64,000 nt of DNA from Chitinophaga varians (GCF_014529945.1 NZ_JACVFB010000001.1:496001-560000), one strand, 5' to 3'. Shown: positions 53,281 through 62,992, counted from the first letter of the stretch. Notes: generated by a model not told the origin, from the letters alone. Program-made: numbers and translations.

Positions 53281-53290
53281 TCAACAAATT

Positions 53291-53920
53291 ATGAACGTAA
53301 AACTTATAGGGCACGACTTCAAAAGCCTGCAGGTAGAATTAACCCACAACGAGAAATTTTACTGTGAGAAAGGAGCCCTGATCTATTACGAAGAAGGCAT
53401 CAACTCTTCGATCAATGTATTTGATAAAGGCATCGCCGGCGTACTGAAAAGAAAACTGACCGGTGAAAGTATTTTTCAGGTGGAACTGTGCAATACCAAT
53501 CTTAACCCGAAGAAACTCATGGTGGCCGGCAGGGTAGGCATGTTGCCCATCAACCTGAAAAATATTTCCGGCGGCATCATCTGCCGGGCAGGTTATTATG
53601 TGGCCTCCTCCGATAAAGTCGATATCGATGCGAAGCTGAACCTCACTTCGCTGATTGGCGGCACCGGCCTCATTATGCAGAAAATCACCGGCTACTGCAC
53701 CGTGTTTCTCGATGTGATCGGAACGGCCACCACACTGGACCTGGCCGCTGGTCAAACGGTATTTGTGGATGAAAAAAGTTTTATCTGTATGAATGCTGAT
53801 ATGCAGAACAGGATGTCATCACACTTCTCCGGCAGCAATATGCTCGGCGGCGAAGGACTCACGATGCTCAAAATCACAGGACCGGGCACCGTATACATAA
53901 CCTCTGTAAACTTCAGGTAA
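53291..53920 (+). CDS. AIM24-family protein
   Basis: 209 residues. The pattern FYCEKGALIYYEEGI, LKRKLTGESIFQVELC, and LDLAAGQTVFVDEKSFICMN, with repeated glycine turns, is that of the AIM24/TIGR00266 family, beta-sandwich proteins found in bacteria and in mitochondria (where Aim24 aids inner-membrane organisation). Its stop overlaps the next gene's start (TAATG). Occurrence inside a Ter operon suggests a membrane-linked role with the vWA proteins. Confidence 0.75.
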   Translation: MNVKLIGHDFKSLQVELTHNEKFYCEKGALIYYEEGINSSINVFDKGIAGVLKRKLTGESIFQVELCNTNLNPKKLMVAGRVGMLPINLKNISGGIICRAGYYVASSDKVDIDAKLNLTSLIGGTGLIMQKITGYCTVFLDVIGTATTLDLAAGQTVFVDEKSFICMNADMQNRMSSHFSGSNMLGGEGLTMLKITGPGTVYITSVNFR

Positions 53921-54975
53921 TGAGAAGACTCCCCATTTATTTTCTGATAGACGTCTCCGAATCTATGGTCGGAGAACCGGTACAGCAGGTGGAAGAAGGC
54001 CTGTCACAAATTATTCAGGCGCTGAAAGCTGACCCCTACGCTATTGAAACCGTCTGGGTTTCTATTATCGTCTTCGCAGGACAGGCCAAAACATTGGTGC
54101 CGTTGCAGGAGATCATCAACTTTTACCCTCCCCGTTTCCCCATCGGTGGCGGCACCTCGCTCAGCAAAGGCCTCGGCCACCTGATGTACGAGCTGCGTAA
54201 AAACCAGGTGAAAACCACCTACGAACAGAAAGGCGACTGGAAACCCATCGTATTCCTGTTCACCGACGGCGTGCCTACCGACGACACCCGCGCGGCCATC
54301 ACCGAATGGAAACAGAACTGGCAACGTACCGCCAATATGGTGGCCATCTCTTTCGGTAATGAGGCAGACGTGCACGTGCTGAAAGAACTCACCGAAAATA
54401 TCATCCATTTCAAAAACAGCAACGCCGCGGCTTATAAGCAGTTCTTCAAATGGGTGACAGACTCTATCAAAACCAGCAGCGAAAGCGTGGAGAAAAATGC
54501 TTCCGGCTTTGAACTGGCTAAAATATACAGCGATGATACGCTCAGCAAGGTAGACCTCACCAAACCCATTCCGTCGCAGTCACTGATGGACAGCAACTAT
54601 GCGGTGCTGGTGGGCAAATGCCAGAACCTGAACCGGCATTACCTGATGAAATACCGCCGCTCTGAAGAAGAAGCAAAAATATACGGACTGGACATCAACC
54701 GCCTGTCATACCGGCTGGTAGGAGCTTTCCAGGTAGATAACACCTATCAGGAACTGTCCGATGACACCGCCGGTCCATCCCGTATCAACAGTGATGAACT
54801 GATCGGAAGCCCTACCTGTCCCTGCTGTGGCAACCAGGTGGCTTTCGCCATGTGCGTATGCGGCCAGATACATTGCATCGGGGAAGAACAAATCAGTACC
54901 TGCCCCTGGTGCGGCAACAAAGGCACTTACGGCATCGGCGAAGGCGGATTCGACGTTAACCGCGCCCAGGGCTAA
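53920..54975 (+). CDS. TerY-type vWA protein with C-terminal zinc ribbon (third of three)
   Basis: 351 residues. The vWA domain (1-200) keeps the MIDAS site in a variant form, FLIDVSESMVGEP, with FLFTDGVPTDDT for the second part. The C-terminal region ends in a zinc-ribbon (TerY-C type) with paired cysteines CPCCG, CVCG and CPWCG. The extra region between (EEAKIYGLDINRLSYRLVGA) has no name. The zinc ribbon suggests protein or nucleic-acid contact. Confidence 0.9.
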   Translation: MRRLPIYFLIDVSESMVGEPVQQVEEGLSQIIQALKADPYAIETVWVSIIVFAGQAKTLVPLQEIINFYPPRFPIGGGTSLSKGLGHLMYELRKNQVKTTYEQKGDWKPIVFLFTDGVPTDDTRAAITEWKQNWQRTANMVAISFGNEADVHVLKELTENIIHFKNSNAAAYKQFFKWVTDSIKTSSESVEKNASGFELAKIYSDDTLSKVDLTKPIPSQSLMDSNYAVLVGKCQNLNRHYLMKYRRSEEEAKIYGLDINRLSYRLVGAFQVDNTYQELSDDTAGPSRINSDELIGSPTCPCCGNQVAFAMCVCGQIHCIGEEQISTCPWCGNKGTYGIGEGGFDVNRAQG

Positions 54976-54989
54976 AAGGAATCTACAGC

Positions 54990-56387
54990 ATGTCAAAAAA
55001 ATACATCCGCGAACTATTTGCTGCCAGGAATATCACCATCGCCGGCAGCAGACAACAGCTGTTCGATGCCTTTGTGGATGATGAACAACATCAGCTACTG
55101 GCCCGGCAGATACTGGAAAACCAACAACGACTCATGGACATATGGCAGTATAAAAACAGGCTGGCGGATATCCAGCAGCAGACCGTTACCATCCCCAATG
55201 CCACGGTAGGCAAGCCTTATCAGGCTACGCTCGACTTCCGGCAGTGGGCCGACGTAACGTGGACCGCTATCGAAGGACTGGAAGAATACGGGCTGCGCTA
55301 CGATGCCGCCAGCGGCATCATACAGGGTACGCCCGTGAAAAGCGGCGATATCCGGGTGAAGCTGCAGTTCCGCCTCGCCGGCGGCGACGCTAACGCGGCG
55401 CCCCATGAAAAGCTGCTGCCGCTGGTAATCAATCCCGATCCCCGCTCGCTCTGGAAAAATATTCCCAGCGATATGGCCGGCCCTTTCTGGAAAGCCGATG
55501 ACGTGGCCGAGTTTGCCCCGCTGGGCGACCGCTGGGTGACCGTCGCCTCCAAACGGGGACGCTCACACGCAAACGTAGGCTCCTTCCGTGACGACGATTA
55601 TTCCTTCCGGCACCTGGAACCTTCCGGTTGGAGCATACTGGCCGTATCCGATGGCGCCGGCAGCGCCAAACTGTCCCGCGAGGGCTCCCGGCTGGCCTGC
55701 GCCGGCATCATCGATTATTTTGAACAGTACTTCAAAACCGCGCCCATAGCGGATATGGACGCGCTGTTCCAGGAACATGCCGCTGGTACCGGTACCGATA
55801 CCCAGAAACGGATCACCCGCCTGGTATACGATACGCTGGGCAAGGCTGCTTTCTCCATCCATAAAAAACTGGAAGAATTTGCTGCCGCTCAACAGGTTTC
55901 CATAAAAGATCTGCATTCCACCCTTATATTTGTGCTGCTGAAAAAGTATGCATTTGGCTATGTCATCATGAGCTTTGGTGTGGGAGACTGCCCCATCGGA
56001 CTGTTAAACAAGGACTGTTCCGCTATCACCCTGATGAACCGGCTTGACGTAGGAGAATTTGGAGGCGGCACGCGGTTCATTACCATGCCCGAAATTTTTA
56101 CGAGCGACAAATTCCCTACCCGCTTCGGTTTCAAACTGGTGCCGGACTTCGCTTATCTCATGCTGATGACCGACGGTATCTACGATCCTAAATTCGTGGT
56201 GGAAGCTAACCTCGAAAAAATAGAGACGTGGAAAGCCTTCCTGGACGACCTGAACGGCAACAACCCGGAAAAAGTGGCGCTGCCACTGGGCGCACACGCC
56301 CCCGAAAGCGCCGGCCGCCTGTCAGCCTGGATGGATTTCTGGAGCCCCGGTAATCACGACGACAGGACCCTGATGATCATCAGTTAA
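54990..56387 (+). CDS. PP2C-family protein phosphatase of the Ter triad
   Basis: 465 residues. An N-terminal helix and an Ig-like (putative-Ig/He_PIG) domain at about 65-145 (VTIPNATVGKPYQATLDF; YDAASGIIQGTPVKSGDIRV) precede the phosphatase domain (about 160-460). Its metal-binding motifs are SDGAGSAKLSREGS, FGVGDCPIGLL and MTDGIYDPKF. It should remove phosphate put on by the kinase encoded next. It follows the third vWA gene by 14 bp. Confidence 0.88.
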   Translation: MSKKYIRELFAARNITIAGSRQQLFDAFVDDEQHQLLARQILENQQRLMDIWQYKNRLADIQQQTVTIPNATVGKPYQATLDFRQWADVTWTAIEGLEEYGLRYDAASGIIQGTPVKSGDIRVKLQFRLAGGDANAAPHEKLLPLVINPDPRSLWKNIPSDMAGPFWKADDVAEFAPLGDRWVTVASKRGRSHANVGSFRDDDYSFRHLEPSGWSILAVSDGAGSAKLSREGSRLACAGIIDYFEQYFKTAPIADMDALFQEHAAGTGTDTQKRITRLVYDTLGKAAFSIHKKLEEFAAAQQVSIKDLHSTLIFVLLKKYAFGYVIMSFGVGDCPIGLLNKDCSAITLMNRLDVGEFGGGTRFITMPEIFTSDKFPTRFGFKLVPDFAYLMLMTDGIYDPKFVVEANLEKIETWKAFLDDLNGNNPEKVALPLGAHAPESAGRLSAWMDFWSPGNHDDRTLMIIS

Positions 56388-56418
56388 TTGCATATTGATT
56401 AGGTAACACCATAACATC

Positions 56419-57927
56419 ATGAACACGAAAACTGTCCATTCCGTCATTAATGCAGGCAAGTCTTATCAGTATATTGATAACGGCGAACCTATGCGCGGCG
56501 GAATGAAAGATGTGTATTTCAGCCCCGATAAATCTTATGTGGTAGCGTTCTACCGGGATGACCAGGATTTCAGCTCCCGCGAACGACTGCGTAAAATTGT
56601 GACCGAATACTATAACAGTTTCTTTAACCGCGAAGGCGGCCATTATTACAAAGACCTGTACTGCTGGCCTACCGACATGGTGGAACTGGACAAAAAAGTA
56701 GGGCTCATCGTTCCCTGCTATAACCAGAACTTCTTTTTCAAAAAAGGATACGCTTCCAATGACCTGATCAAAGGAAAAGAGAAAGAGGGCAAATGGTTTG
56801 CTTCTCCCAAATTCCGGAACAAACAGTTTGCCCTGCGTCTCGATGAAGCGGAGCTGGGCAACTGGCTGAGCTATTTCCAGATCTGTGTGAATATCGCCCG
56901 TGGCGTGAAACGTTTGCATGCCGCCGGACTGGCCCATTCCGATCTGTCTTATAAAAACGTGCTGGTCGACCCGGTAAGCAAATCGGCCGCGATCATCGAT
57001 ATAGACGGTCTCGTAGTGCCCGGCCTGTTCCCGCCCGATGTGATCGGCACCGCCGATTTTATTGCGCCGGAAGTGCTGGCCACCAAACACCTCGAGGTTA
57101 AAGACGCTAACCGCAAACTGCCGAGCCGCCTGACGGACCTGCATGCGCTGGCAGTCATGATATATATGTACCTGCTGTACCGCCATCCGCTGAAAGGAGG
57201 GAAGGTACATGACCTGGACACAGAAAAAGACGACCTGCTGTCGATGGGCGAAAAAGCCCTGTTCATCGAACATCCGCAGGATACCTCCAACCGGCCTAAG
57301 CTGAATCAGCTGAACCCGAAAGAGCTGCCCTGGGCGGACGTAACGAAACTGCCCTACACCATCACCGGCCCTTACCTGAAAGAGCTGTTTGACCAGGCTT
57401 TCATTACCGGTCTGCATCAGCCCAATAACAGGCCGCCGGCAGAGATGTGGGAACAGGCGCTGCTGAAAACCACCGACCTGATGCAACCCTGCAGCAATGC
57501 GGCCTGCGAACAGAAATGGTATGTGTTTGATAATACCATGTCCCCGAAATGTCCGTTCTGCGGTACGCCGCATAAAGGCACGTTGCCGGTGCTGGATTTG
57601 TATTATGAATTTAAACCGACCGTCTGGAAACCGGAAAACCACCGGTTGATGGTCTACCATAATCAATACCTGTTTCAGTGGCATGCTAATCGCAACATTA
57701 TCCGCAATGAAAGGCTGACACCGGAACAGAAAGTGCCCGTCGGCTATTTTACTTTCCATCAGAACAAATGGGTGCTGGTCAACCAGCAACTGACCACCCT
57801 GAAAGACCTGACGGAAGACAGGGAAATTCCACCCGGTACCATGGTGGAACTGACCGATGGCAAAAAACTCCTGCTCTCCCGCGAAGAAGGCGGCAGGGTA
57901 GTAGTCATCACAATGGCGAACAAATAA
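56419..57927 (+). CDS. Ser/Thr protein kinase with C-terminal zinc ribbon
   Basis: 502 residues. The catalytic loop LAHSDLSYKNVLVD has the Asp and Asn of HxDxxxxN, and AIIDIDGLVVPG stands in for DFG with DID. GTADFIAPEVL is the APE-like end of the activation segment. The Gly-rich loop and lysine are hard to place (PMRGGMKDVYFS), as expected for this divergent family. A zinc ribbon follows at about 360-390 (CSNAACEQKW; CPFCGTPHKG). Such kinases pair with TerY and PP2C proteins. Confidence 0.88.
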   Translation: MNTKTVHSVINAGKSYQYIDNGEPMRGGMKDVYFSPDKSYVVAFYRDDQDFSSRERLRKIVTEYYNSFFNREGGHYYKDLYCWPTDMVELDKKVGLIVPCYNQNFFFKKGYASNDLIKGKEKEGKWFASPKFRNKQFALRLDEAELGNWLSYFQICVNIARGVKRLHAAGLAHSDLSYKNVLVDPVSKSAAIIDIDGLVVPGLFPPDVIGTADFIAPEVLATKHLEVKDANRKLPSRLTDLHALAVMIYMYLLYRHPLKGGKVHDLDTEKDDLLSMGEKALFIEHPQDTSNRPKLNQLNPKELPWADVTKLPYTITGPYLKELFDQAFITGLHQPNNRPPAEMWEQALLKTTDLMQPCSNAACEQKWYVFDNTMSPKCPFCGTPHKGTLPVLDLYYEFKPTVWKPENHRLMVYHNQYLFQWHANRNIIRNERLTPEQKVPVGYFTFHQNKWVLVNQQLTTLKDLTEDREIPPGTMVELTDGKKLLLSREEGGRVVVITMANK

Positions 57928-57950
57928 GAACCTATAAAAAACACACTGAA

Positions 57951-58763
57951 ATGAATTTTGCAGAACTATTCCAACAAATTCTTGACAATCCCATTCCGTC
58001 CCTGATAGTGGTGGGGAACCTGATTATCATCGAAAGTTTGCTTTCCGTTGATAATGCGGCGGTACTGGCCACTATGGTAATGGACCTGCCTGAAAAACAA
58101 CGTGACCGCGCACTGAAGTATGGTATCTTTGGCGCTTATTTGTTCCGTGGCCTTGCGATGTTGTTTGCCTCCTTCCTGATCCAGTTCTGGTGGCTCAAAG
58201 CATTGGGCGGCCTCTATCTGCTGTACCTGGTGTTCAGCTGGGCAAAAGAAAAGCGCGCTAAAGCAAAAGCCGCTGAAGAAGAAGAGGAAGAATCCATTGA
58301 CAAGGAAAAGAACTGGCTGTACAAGATGACAGTAGGCGCTATCGGTCCTTTCTGGGCCACGGTGGCGCTGGTGGAGCTGATGGACATGGCCTTCTCTATC
58401 GACAATATCTTTGCTGCGGTAGCTTTCACGGATAATATCCTGCTGGTTTGCCTCGGCGTATTTATCGGTATCCTCGCCATGCGTTTTGTGGCACAGGCTT
58501 TCGTTAAACTGATGACCAAATTCGCTTTCCTGGAAACGGCTGCGTATATCGTGATCGCTATTTTAGGCCTGAAACTGTCCCTGTCACTGTGGGAACATTA
58601 CAACACCGAATCACCGGTGACCAAATTCCTCGAAAGCCATATCGCTGACGTATGGACTTCTATTCTCACCGTAGGCGTGTTTGTAGTGCCGATCATTACT
58701 TCTGCACTGTTCAATGTTCCTAAAAGAGGTAACACCGCCGAACTGGAAGGAAAGAAAGCGTAA
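57951..58763 (+). CDS. terC: TerC-family integral membrane protein
   Basis: 270 residues from the ATG at 57951; an upstream in-frame start lies inside the kinase gene. It has about seven membrane segments. NLIIIESLLSVDNAAVLATM and ELMDMAFSIDNIFAAVAF carry the two buried acidic SxDN motifs that mark TerC proteins and are thought to bind metal ions. A highly charged loop (AKAAEEEEEESIDKEKN) lies in the cytosol. It ends the plus-strand Ter operon and could tie the vWA/TerD proteins to the membrane. Confidence 0.92.
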   Translation: MNFAELFQQILDNPIPSLIVVGNLIIIESLLSVDNAAVLATMVMDLPEKQRDRALKYGIFGAYLFRGLAMLFASFLIQFWWLKALGGLYLLYLVFSWAKEKRAKAKAAEEEEEESIDKEKNWLYKMTVGAIGPFWATVALVELMDMAFSIDNIFAAVAFTDNILLVCLGVFIGILAMRFVAQAFVKLMTKFAFLETAAYIVIAILGLKLSLSLWEHYNTESPVTKFLESHIADVWTSILTVGVFVVPIITSALFNVPKRGNTAELEGKKA

Positions 58764-58800
58764 TCCCCAATAGTTAAATAACTAAATAGCTAAATGAAAG

Positions 58801-58836
58801 AATTGCATTGGTCTCCGGGCTGGTGCAATTTTTTTT
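58801..58836 (+). terminator. terminator after terC
   Basis: AATTGCA (58801-58807) pairs with TGCAATT (58824-58830), and an eight-T run follows immediately. The T-run overlaps the last bases of the convergent minus-strand gene. Confidence 0.7.
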
Positions 58837-59797
58837 AGAGGGTATCGGTGTTGAGCATGGTGCGCAGAATATTCGTTTGCACGTCGTAGTTACCGATTTT
58901 CTGGAGGAAGTCCACTTCGGAAATTTTATCATAATACTCCTGCAACAAAGTCCGGACATTATCGGGGATGGCGGTTTTCAGGATATTGGCCCTGCTTTCC
59001 AGCTGGTCGTTTTTATCGGTCATTTCCTGGATGATCCTCGCTTTTTTGGAGAGGGAGTTGGTCCAGTCGATATCCGGAATGGTCGATAAATCGCAGCGTA
59101 AAAACAGATTTTTGGAAGGGAAGAAAAGAAAGTGCTGGTCCACGTCCAGAAAGCGGTACACTTCCGCGATCATACTGCCGGTTTTGAGGCCGCAGAAGAA
59201 CTCCGTACGGAACTCATGTTTGCACAGCAGTCCCATGAGTTTTTTCTGGATGGTAGCGTAGTTGTTTTTATAGACATCCGCGGTATCATAATGGATGAGG
59301 GCCATCATCTGATCGGCGGAGATATCGTAATAGAAATCCTGTGAAAAGCGGCTGCTGAAGGTGTTGATATTTTTGGAGAACGGGTATTGATCTGTGTTGT
59401 CCGACAGCGTTTGGTACAGTCTGCGGAGCGACAGGTTTATTTTCAGCGCCTGTTTTTGTTTGTCGAGGTCGTAGTTTTTTTCAGAGAAGACGGAGCTGTT
59501 TAGTTTCTCCATCATTTCTTTATTGAGCTGCATTTCATCGTAGATCAGGCTCACGTTTCTTTCGTTGGAAGCCTTGATTTTTTTCAGCAGTTCGATGGCA
59601 GAGGCGGTGTATTGCAGGTGAAACAGCTCCAGCTTATTGATATCCAGTTCGGGATTGGTTTCAAATAATTTATGGACAACCTGGCTTCGGAGATATATTT
59701 TGTAAATAATCTCTTCTTCAAAAAAAGCGGACAGCAGCTGTAGTTTGCTGTTGGTTTTGTTTGAGTCATTTAATATAATCGCCAGGTTATCCTCCAT
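58835..59797 (-). CDS. unknown helical protein at the end of the TelA operon
   Basis: 320 residues, strongly helical and Lys/Asn-rich, no signal peptide or membrane segment. Phrases like EKNYDLDKQKQALKINLSLR look coiled-coil in nature. One more hydrophobic block (YATIQKKLMGLLCKHEFRTE; YRFLDVDQHFLFF) may form a core. It follows TelA by 13 bp and is thus probably a partner of TelA. No known family was recognised. Confidence 0.65.
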   Translation of the reverse strand: MEDNLAIILNDSNKTNSKLQLLSAFFEEEIIYKIYLRSQVVHKLFETNPELDINKLELFHLQYTASAIELLKKIKASNERNVSLIYDEMQLNKEMMEKLNSSVFSEKNYDLDKQKQALKINLSLRRLYQTLSDNTDQYPFSKNINTFSSRFSQDFYYDISADQMMALIHYDTADVYKNNYATIQKKLMGLLCKHEFRTEFFCGLKTGSMIAEVYRFLDVDQHFLFFPSKNLFLRCDLSTIPDIDWTNSLSKKARIIQEMTDKNDQLESRANILKTAIPDNVRTLLQEYYDKISEVDFLQKIGNYDVQTNILRTMLNTDTL

Positions 59798-59810
59798 TAT
59801 CTATACACGG

Positions 59811-60911
59811 TTAGCGAACGTTAGTTACATTTTTCTTCAGCTCTGTTTCCAGGTTTTGCAGTTCACCGTTGAGCACTTTACGGCTTTCGGCGCCCTGATC
59901 ATGGATTCTCTTCACTTCATGCAACGTTTCGATCAGCGACTGGGTGGTGCGTTTCAGTGTTTCGACAGACACCACGGTCTTTTCGTTTTCCCGTGCCACC
60001 TCGATACTGTTCTGTTTGAGCAGGTCTGCATTTTTCTGCAGGATGGTATTGGTGGTATCGGAAACTTTGCGTTGCATTTCCACGTTGGCTTTCTGGCGTT
60101 GCAGCGCTACCGCGATGGTGAGCTGGTTTTTCCAGACAGGGATGGTGGTGGAGATGATGGACTGTGCTTTTTCAGCGATAGAGGTATTGTTGTTCTGTAC
60201 CAGTCGGATCTGTGCCAGTGATTGCAGCATGATGAAACGTACGATCTTCATGTCTGCGAGCCTTTTATCCAGACGGCTTACGAAGTCACGGAGGTCCGCA
60301 ATTTCATAGTCGTTGTAGTTGCCGGCATTGGCTTCCATTTCGGCCAGTTTCTGGGTCAGTTCATTATACTTCAGTTGACCGGAAATGATCAGGTCTTCCA
60401 TCTGTTTAATGTAATTGACATTGCTGTCGAACATGGTTTGCAGGGAGCTGTTGTCTTTCAGGGAATTGATACGGCCCGCTTTGATCTTGTTGGTGATCTT
60501 GTCGATGTTGGCCACTACGGTATCATATTTCTGGAAGAGTTTCTGCGCGTCGAGGACGAGTTTTTTCAGGAACGGCACTTTGGAGAGAAATCCCTTCAGG
60601 CCGCCCGGATTGAGTTCATCCACGTCGATGTAGTTCAGCTCGCTGAGCAGTTCATTGATCAGGCCACCTACTTCTCCGGAGTTGTAGGTACGCACAGAGG
60701 TCAGGAACTCGTTGCTGTAGCGCTCCATGGAGCTTTGTACGTCAGCGCCGTAGTTCAGGATAGAGTTCACGTCGGTGGTGACCAGCGACTTATTGAGCTC
60801 ATTATATTTCTGCGTTTCTTCGGGGGTAATGCGGGCGAGGTCGGCATTGCCGTCTTTGTCCAGTCTTACCACGGGAAGCGCCTGATCAGTAACATTCGGA
60901 TTAGATTCCAT
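59811..60911 (-). CDS. telA: TelA-family toxic anion resistance protein
   Basis: 366 residues, nearly all helical with coiled-coil stretches. FLTSVRTYNSGEVGGLINEL, LDAQKLFQKYDTVVANIDKI and TIPVWKNQLTIAVALQRQKA match the conserved blocks of TelA/KlaA proteins, and the C-terminal heptad region follows the usual pattern. TelA proteins aid tellurite and stress resistance by an unknown mechanism. It sits between a TerD gene and the unknown helical gene. Confidence 0.88.
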   Translation of the reverse strand: MESNPNVTDQALPVVRLDKDGNADLARITPEETQKYNELNKSLVTTDVNSILNYGADVQSSMERYSNEFLTSVRTYNSGEVGGLINELLSELNYIDVDELNPGGLKGFLSKVPFLKKLVLDAQKLFQKYDTVVANIDKITNKIKAGRINSLKDNSSLQTMFDSNVNYIKQMEDLIISGQLKYNELTQKLAEMEANAGNYNDYEIADLRDFVSRLDKRLADMKIVRFIMLQSLAQIRLVQNNNTSIAEKAQSIISTTIPVWKNQLTIAVALQRQKANVEMQRKVSDTTNTILQKNADLLKQNSIEVARENEKTVVSVETLKRTTQSLIETLHEVKRIHDQGAESRKVLNGELQNLETELKKNVTNVR

Positions 60912-60954
60912 AAGGTATCGTGATTAATGAGTGATAGCTTTACAAAGGTAAGGA

Positions 60955-61569
60955 CTACAGGTATTGCCTGGACACAGTGTCCACAGTTTCCTGCAGCTTA
61001 CGGTCGCGGGTGGGTTCACCGATGGCGTTGAATTTCCACTCGCCGTTTTTCTTATAGAATACGCCCATTACCATGGATACGTGGCCGGCAAAACCGGGAC
61101 CGCTGGCGATGTCGTAGGTGGCAAATACTTCATTGACGCGGGAAGGGGTGCCTTCATATATGCGGATGGAAGCAAATGGAATAGTGCCGAAATCGTGGCC
61201 ACGGAAGCTGTTGAGCACAAAAGCCACGTAGTTCACGCCCGGGTTCAGGCGGGAGAGGTCGACGGTGATCACTTCGTTGTCCAGACCATCATTGCCGTTC
61301 ATATCACCGGTCAGGTCATCGCCGCTGTGACGGATGGAGCCGTCCTGGGAGCGGAGGTTACCGAAATACACTACTTCCTGCAATTGTTTTTGTTCGTTGA
61401 ACAGCGCGCAGCTGCCGTCCAGGTCTACCGCTTCTTTGGATTTGGACATGCCAAAGAGCCCTTTCTTTTCGATCGCGCCCCAGTTGATGCCTACACAGAT
61501 ATTTTGCAGTTTAGTACCGTTGCTTTTCTCGAGGCTGATACGTTGGCCTTTTTGGAGATTAATTGCCAT
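60955..61569 (-). CDS. TerD-family protein
   Basis: 204 residues with the family start MAINLQKGQRISLEKSNG, Asp-rich site VDLDGSCALFNEQ and second calcium turn RHSGDDLTGDMNGNDGLDNE. The interior variant GLFGMSKSKEAV is an insert that differs from the other TerD genes here. It reads from the minus strand 43 bp before TelA. Confidence 0.88.
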   Translation of the reverse strand: MAINLQKGQRISLEKSNGTKLQNICVGINWGAIEKKGLFGMSKSKEAVDLDGSCALFNEQKQLQEVVYFGNLRSQDGSIRHSGDDLTGDMNGNDGLDNEVITVDLSRLNPGVNYVAFVLNSFRGHDFGTIPFASIRIYEGTPSRVNEVFATYDIASGPGFAGHVSMVMGVFYKKNGEWKFNAIGEPTRDRKLQETVDTVSRQYL

Positions 61570-61605
61570 TTGTCGGGTTGTTTAATGGAAATGGTATGGA
61601 ATAGA

Positions 61606-62160
61606 TTAGTTGTATTTGTTCAGATAGTCCTGCAGACCGCCTTTCATGCCTACGCCTACGGCTTCAAATTTCCATTCGTCGCCACGTTTGTAGATACGGC
61701 CGAATTCTACGGCTGTTTCGATAGAGAAATCTTCTTCCAGTTCGTATTTCAGGATCACTTCGTTGGTAGCGGGATCGAATATACGTACATAGGAATTTCT
61801 CACCTGGCCGAAGTTCTGCCTTCTGGCTTCCGCATCATGGATGGTCACTACCACACATATTTCAGTCACTTTTGAATCTGCTTTGGAGAGGTCGATTTTA
61901 ATCTGCTCGTCGTCGCCGCCGCCTTCTCCGGTGAGGTTGTCGCCGGTATGCTCCACGCTGCCATCAGGGGAAACGAGGTTGTTGTAAAACACAAAGTGCT
62001 GGTCGGACAGGATTTTTTTGTTTTCACCCATCACAAAGATGGAAGCATCGAGGTCGAAGCTGGTGCCGGTAGAAGAGGAGTTCACATCCCATCCCAGGCC
62101 AATAGTGAATTTGGGAGCATTAATCGCCTGCCGTTGTCCTTTTTGCAAATTAATTGCCAT
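61606..62160 (-). CDS. TerD/TerE-family protein
   Basis: 184 residues from the ATG complementary to 62158-62160. A start 35 codons upstream lies inside the phosphoribosyltransferase gene and was rejected because the family begins at MAINLQKGQ. FDLDASIFVMGENKKIL and EHTGDNLTGEGGGDDEQI are the calcium-binding turns; YELEEDFSIETAVEFGRIY is typical. It overlaps the previous gene's end by 11 bp, implying coupled translation. Confidence 0.9.
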   Translation of the reverse strand: MAINLQKGQRQAINAPKFTIGLGWDVNSSSTGTSFDLDASIFVMGENKKILSDQHFVFYNNLVSPDGSVEHTGDNLTGEGGGDDEQIKIDLSKADSKVTEICVVVTIHDAEARRQNFGQVRNSYVRIFDPATNEVILKYELEEDFSIETAVEFGRIYKRGDEWKFEAVGVGMKGGLQDYLNKYN

Positions 62161-62992
62161 GTTGTATGCTTTTATGTTTTCTATGAAAAATATAGTGGTT
62201 AATATACTGAAGATTTTGCTGATAGGCCTCAATGGTGTGATAACCGTTGCCGATGGCCATATCATACAAAATATTGATGAACTGGTCTGACTGATTTTGC
62301 AGGAAAATACAAAATGAATCGAAATCGTAGTTCAGAATATATTTTACGATGCGGGTATTGATGGCAAATCGTTCGTCCTGAATGATTTTCTCCAGGTGGA
62401 AGATCGATTTAACAAAATGATAGTTCAGGTGGTTCTCAATATTGGGATGAATGCTGCTGTTCTGTAATTCCGCGTAATACAGCAGGTACATCTCATTGGT
62501 GAGGCCATAGGCCTCCACCATTTTGAGGATCATCCGTTCATGCCCGCCGGTGATGCGGATATCATCCAGAAACACGATGGTTTTGCCGGCGAGAAATTCC
62601 CGATCGATATGAAACGAATCGTTGCCAATCAGTTTCAGCCGCTGTTCGGCGTCCAGTTCTCCGTAGTCTTCCTTGTAGGTGATGGTACGGTGTACTTTCG
62701 TTTCCTGTACGATCGGCTGCCCGTTGGCTGCCAGCCAGCGGTTGAGCCGGAACACGAAATGGTTCTTCATAGAGAACGTAGCGGTGGGAATGAAAGCATA
62801 GGGGCTGGACACCACCACCAGTTGCGGTACGGCGTGGCCTTGCAGATGCTGTTCAATAAACCCGTCGGCCAGGGTGCTACCAAACTTTTCCGCCACCAGA
62901 TCATCACCGAATTTGAAACGGCTGTAATCATCCGGACAAAATCCGAACTGGCTGGTGTCAGTGATTTTATGCAGGGAGTATGTCGTCGTCAT
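62150..62992 (-). CDS. phosphoribosyltransferase-like protein of the Ter system
   Basis: 280 residues. The motif TIVFLDDIRITGGHERM is the PRPP-binding loop of phosphoribosyltransferases (D-D-x-x-x-T-G). The start FKFGDDLVAEKFGSTLADGF and VVVSSPYAFIPTATFSMKNH fit the N-terminal part of the Ter-linked PRTase family. It may join a base or other acceptor to PRPP to make the nucleoside-like metabolite proposed for Ter systems, which remains unproven. It overlaps HAD by one base (TGATG) and the TerD gene by 11. Confidence 0.8.
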   Translation of the reverse strand: MTTTYSLHKITDTSQFGFCPDDYSRFKFGDDLVAEKFGSTLADGFIEQHLQGHAVPQLVVVSSPYAFIPTATFSMKNHFVFRLNRWLAANGQPIVQETKVHRTITYKEDYGELDAEQRLKLIGNDSFHIDREFLAGKTIVFLDDIRITGGHERMILKMVEAYGLTNEMYLLYYAELQNSSIHPNIENHLNYHFVKSIFHLEKIIQDERFAINTRIVKYILNYDFDSFCIFLQNQSDQFINILYDMAIGNGYHTIEAYQQNLQYINHYIFHRKHKSIQHGN

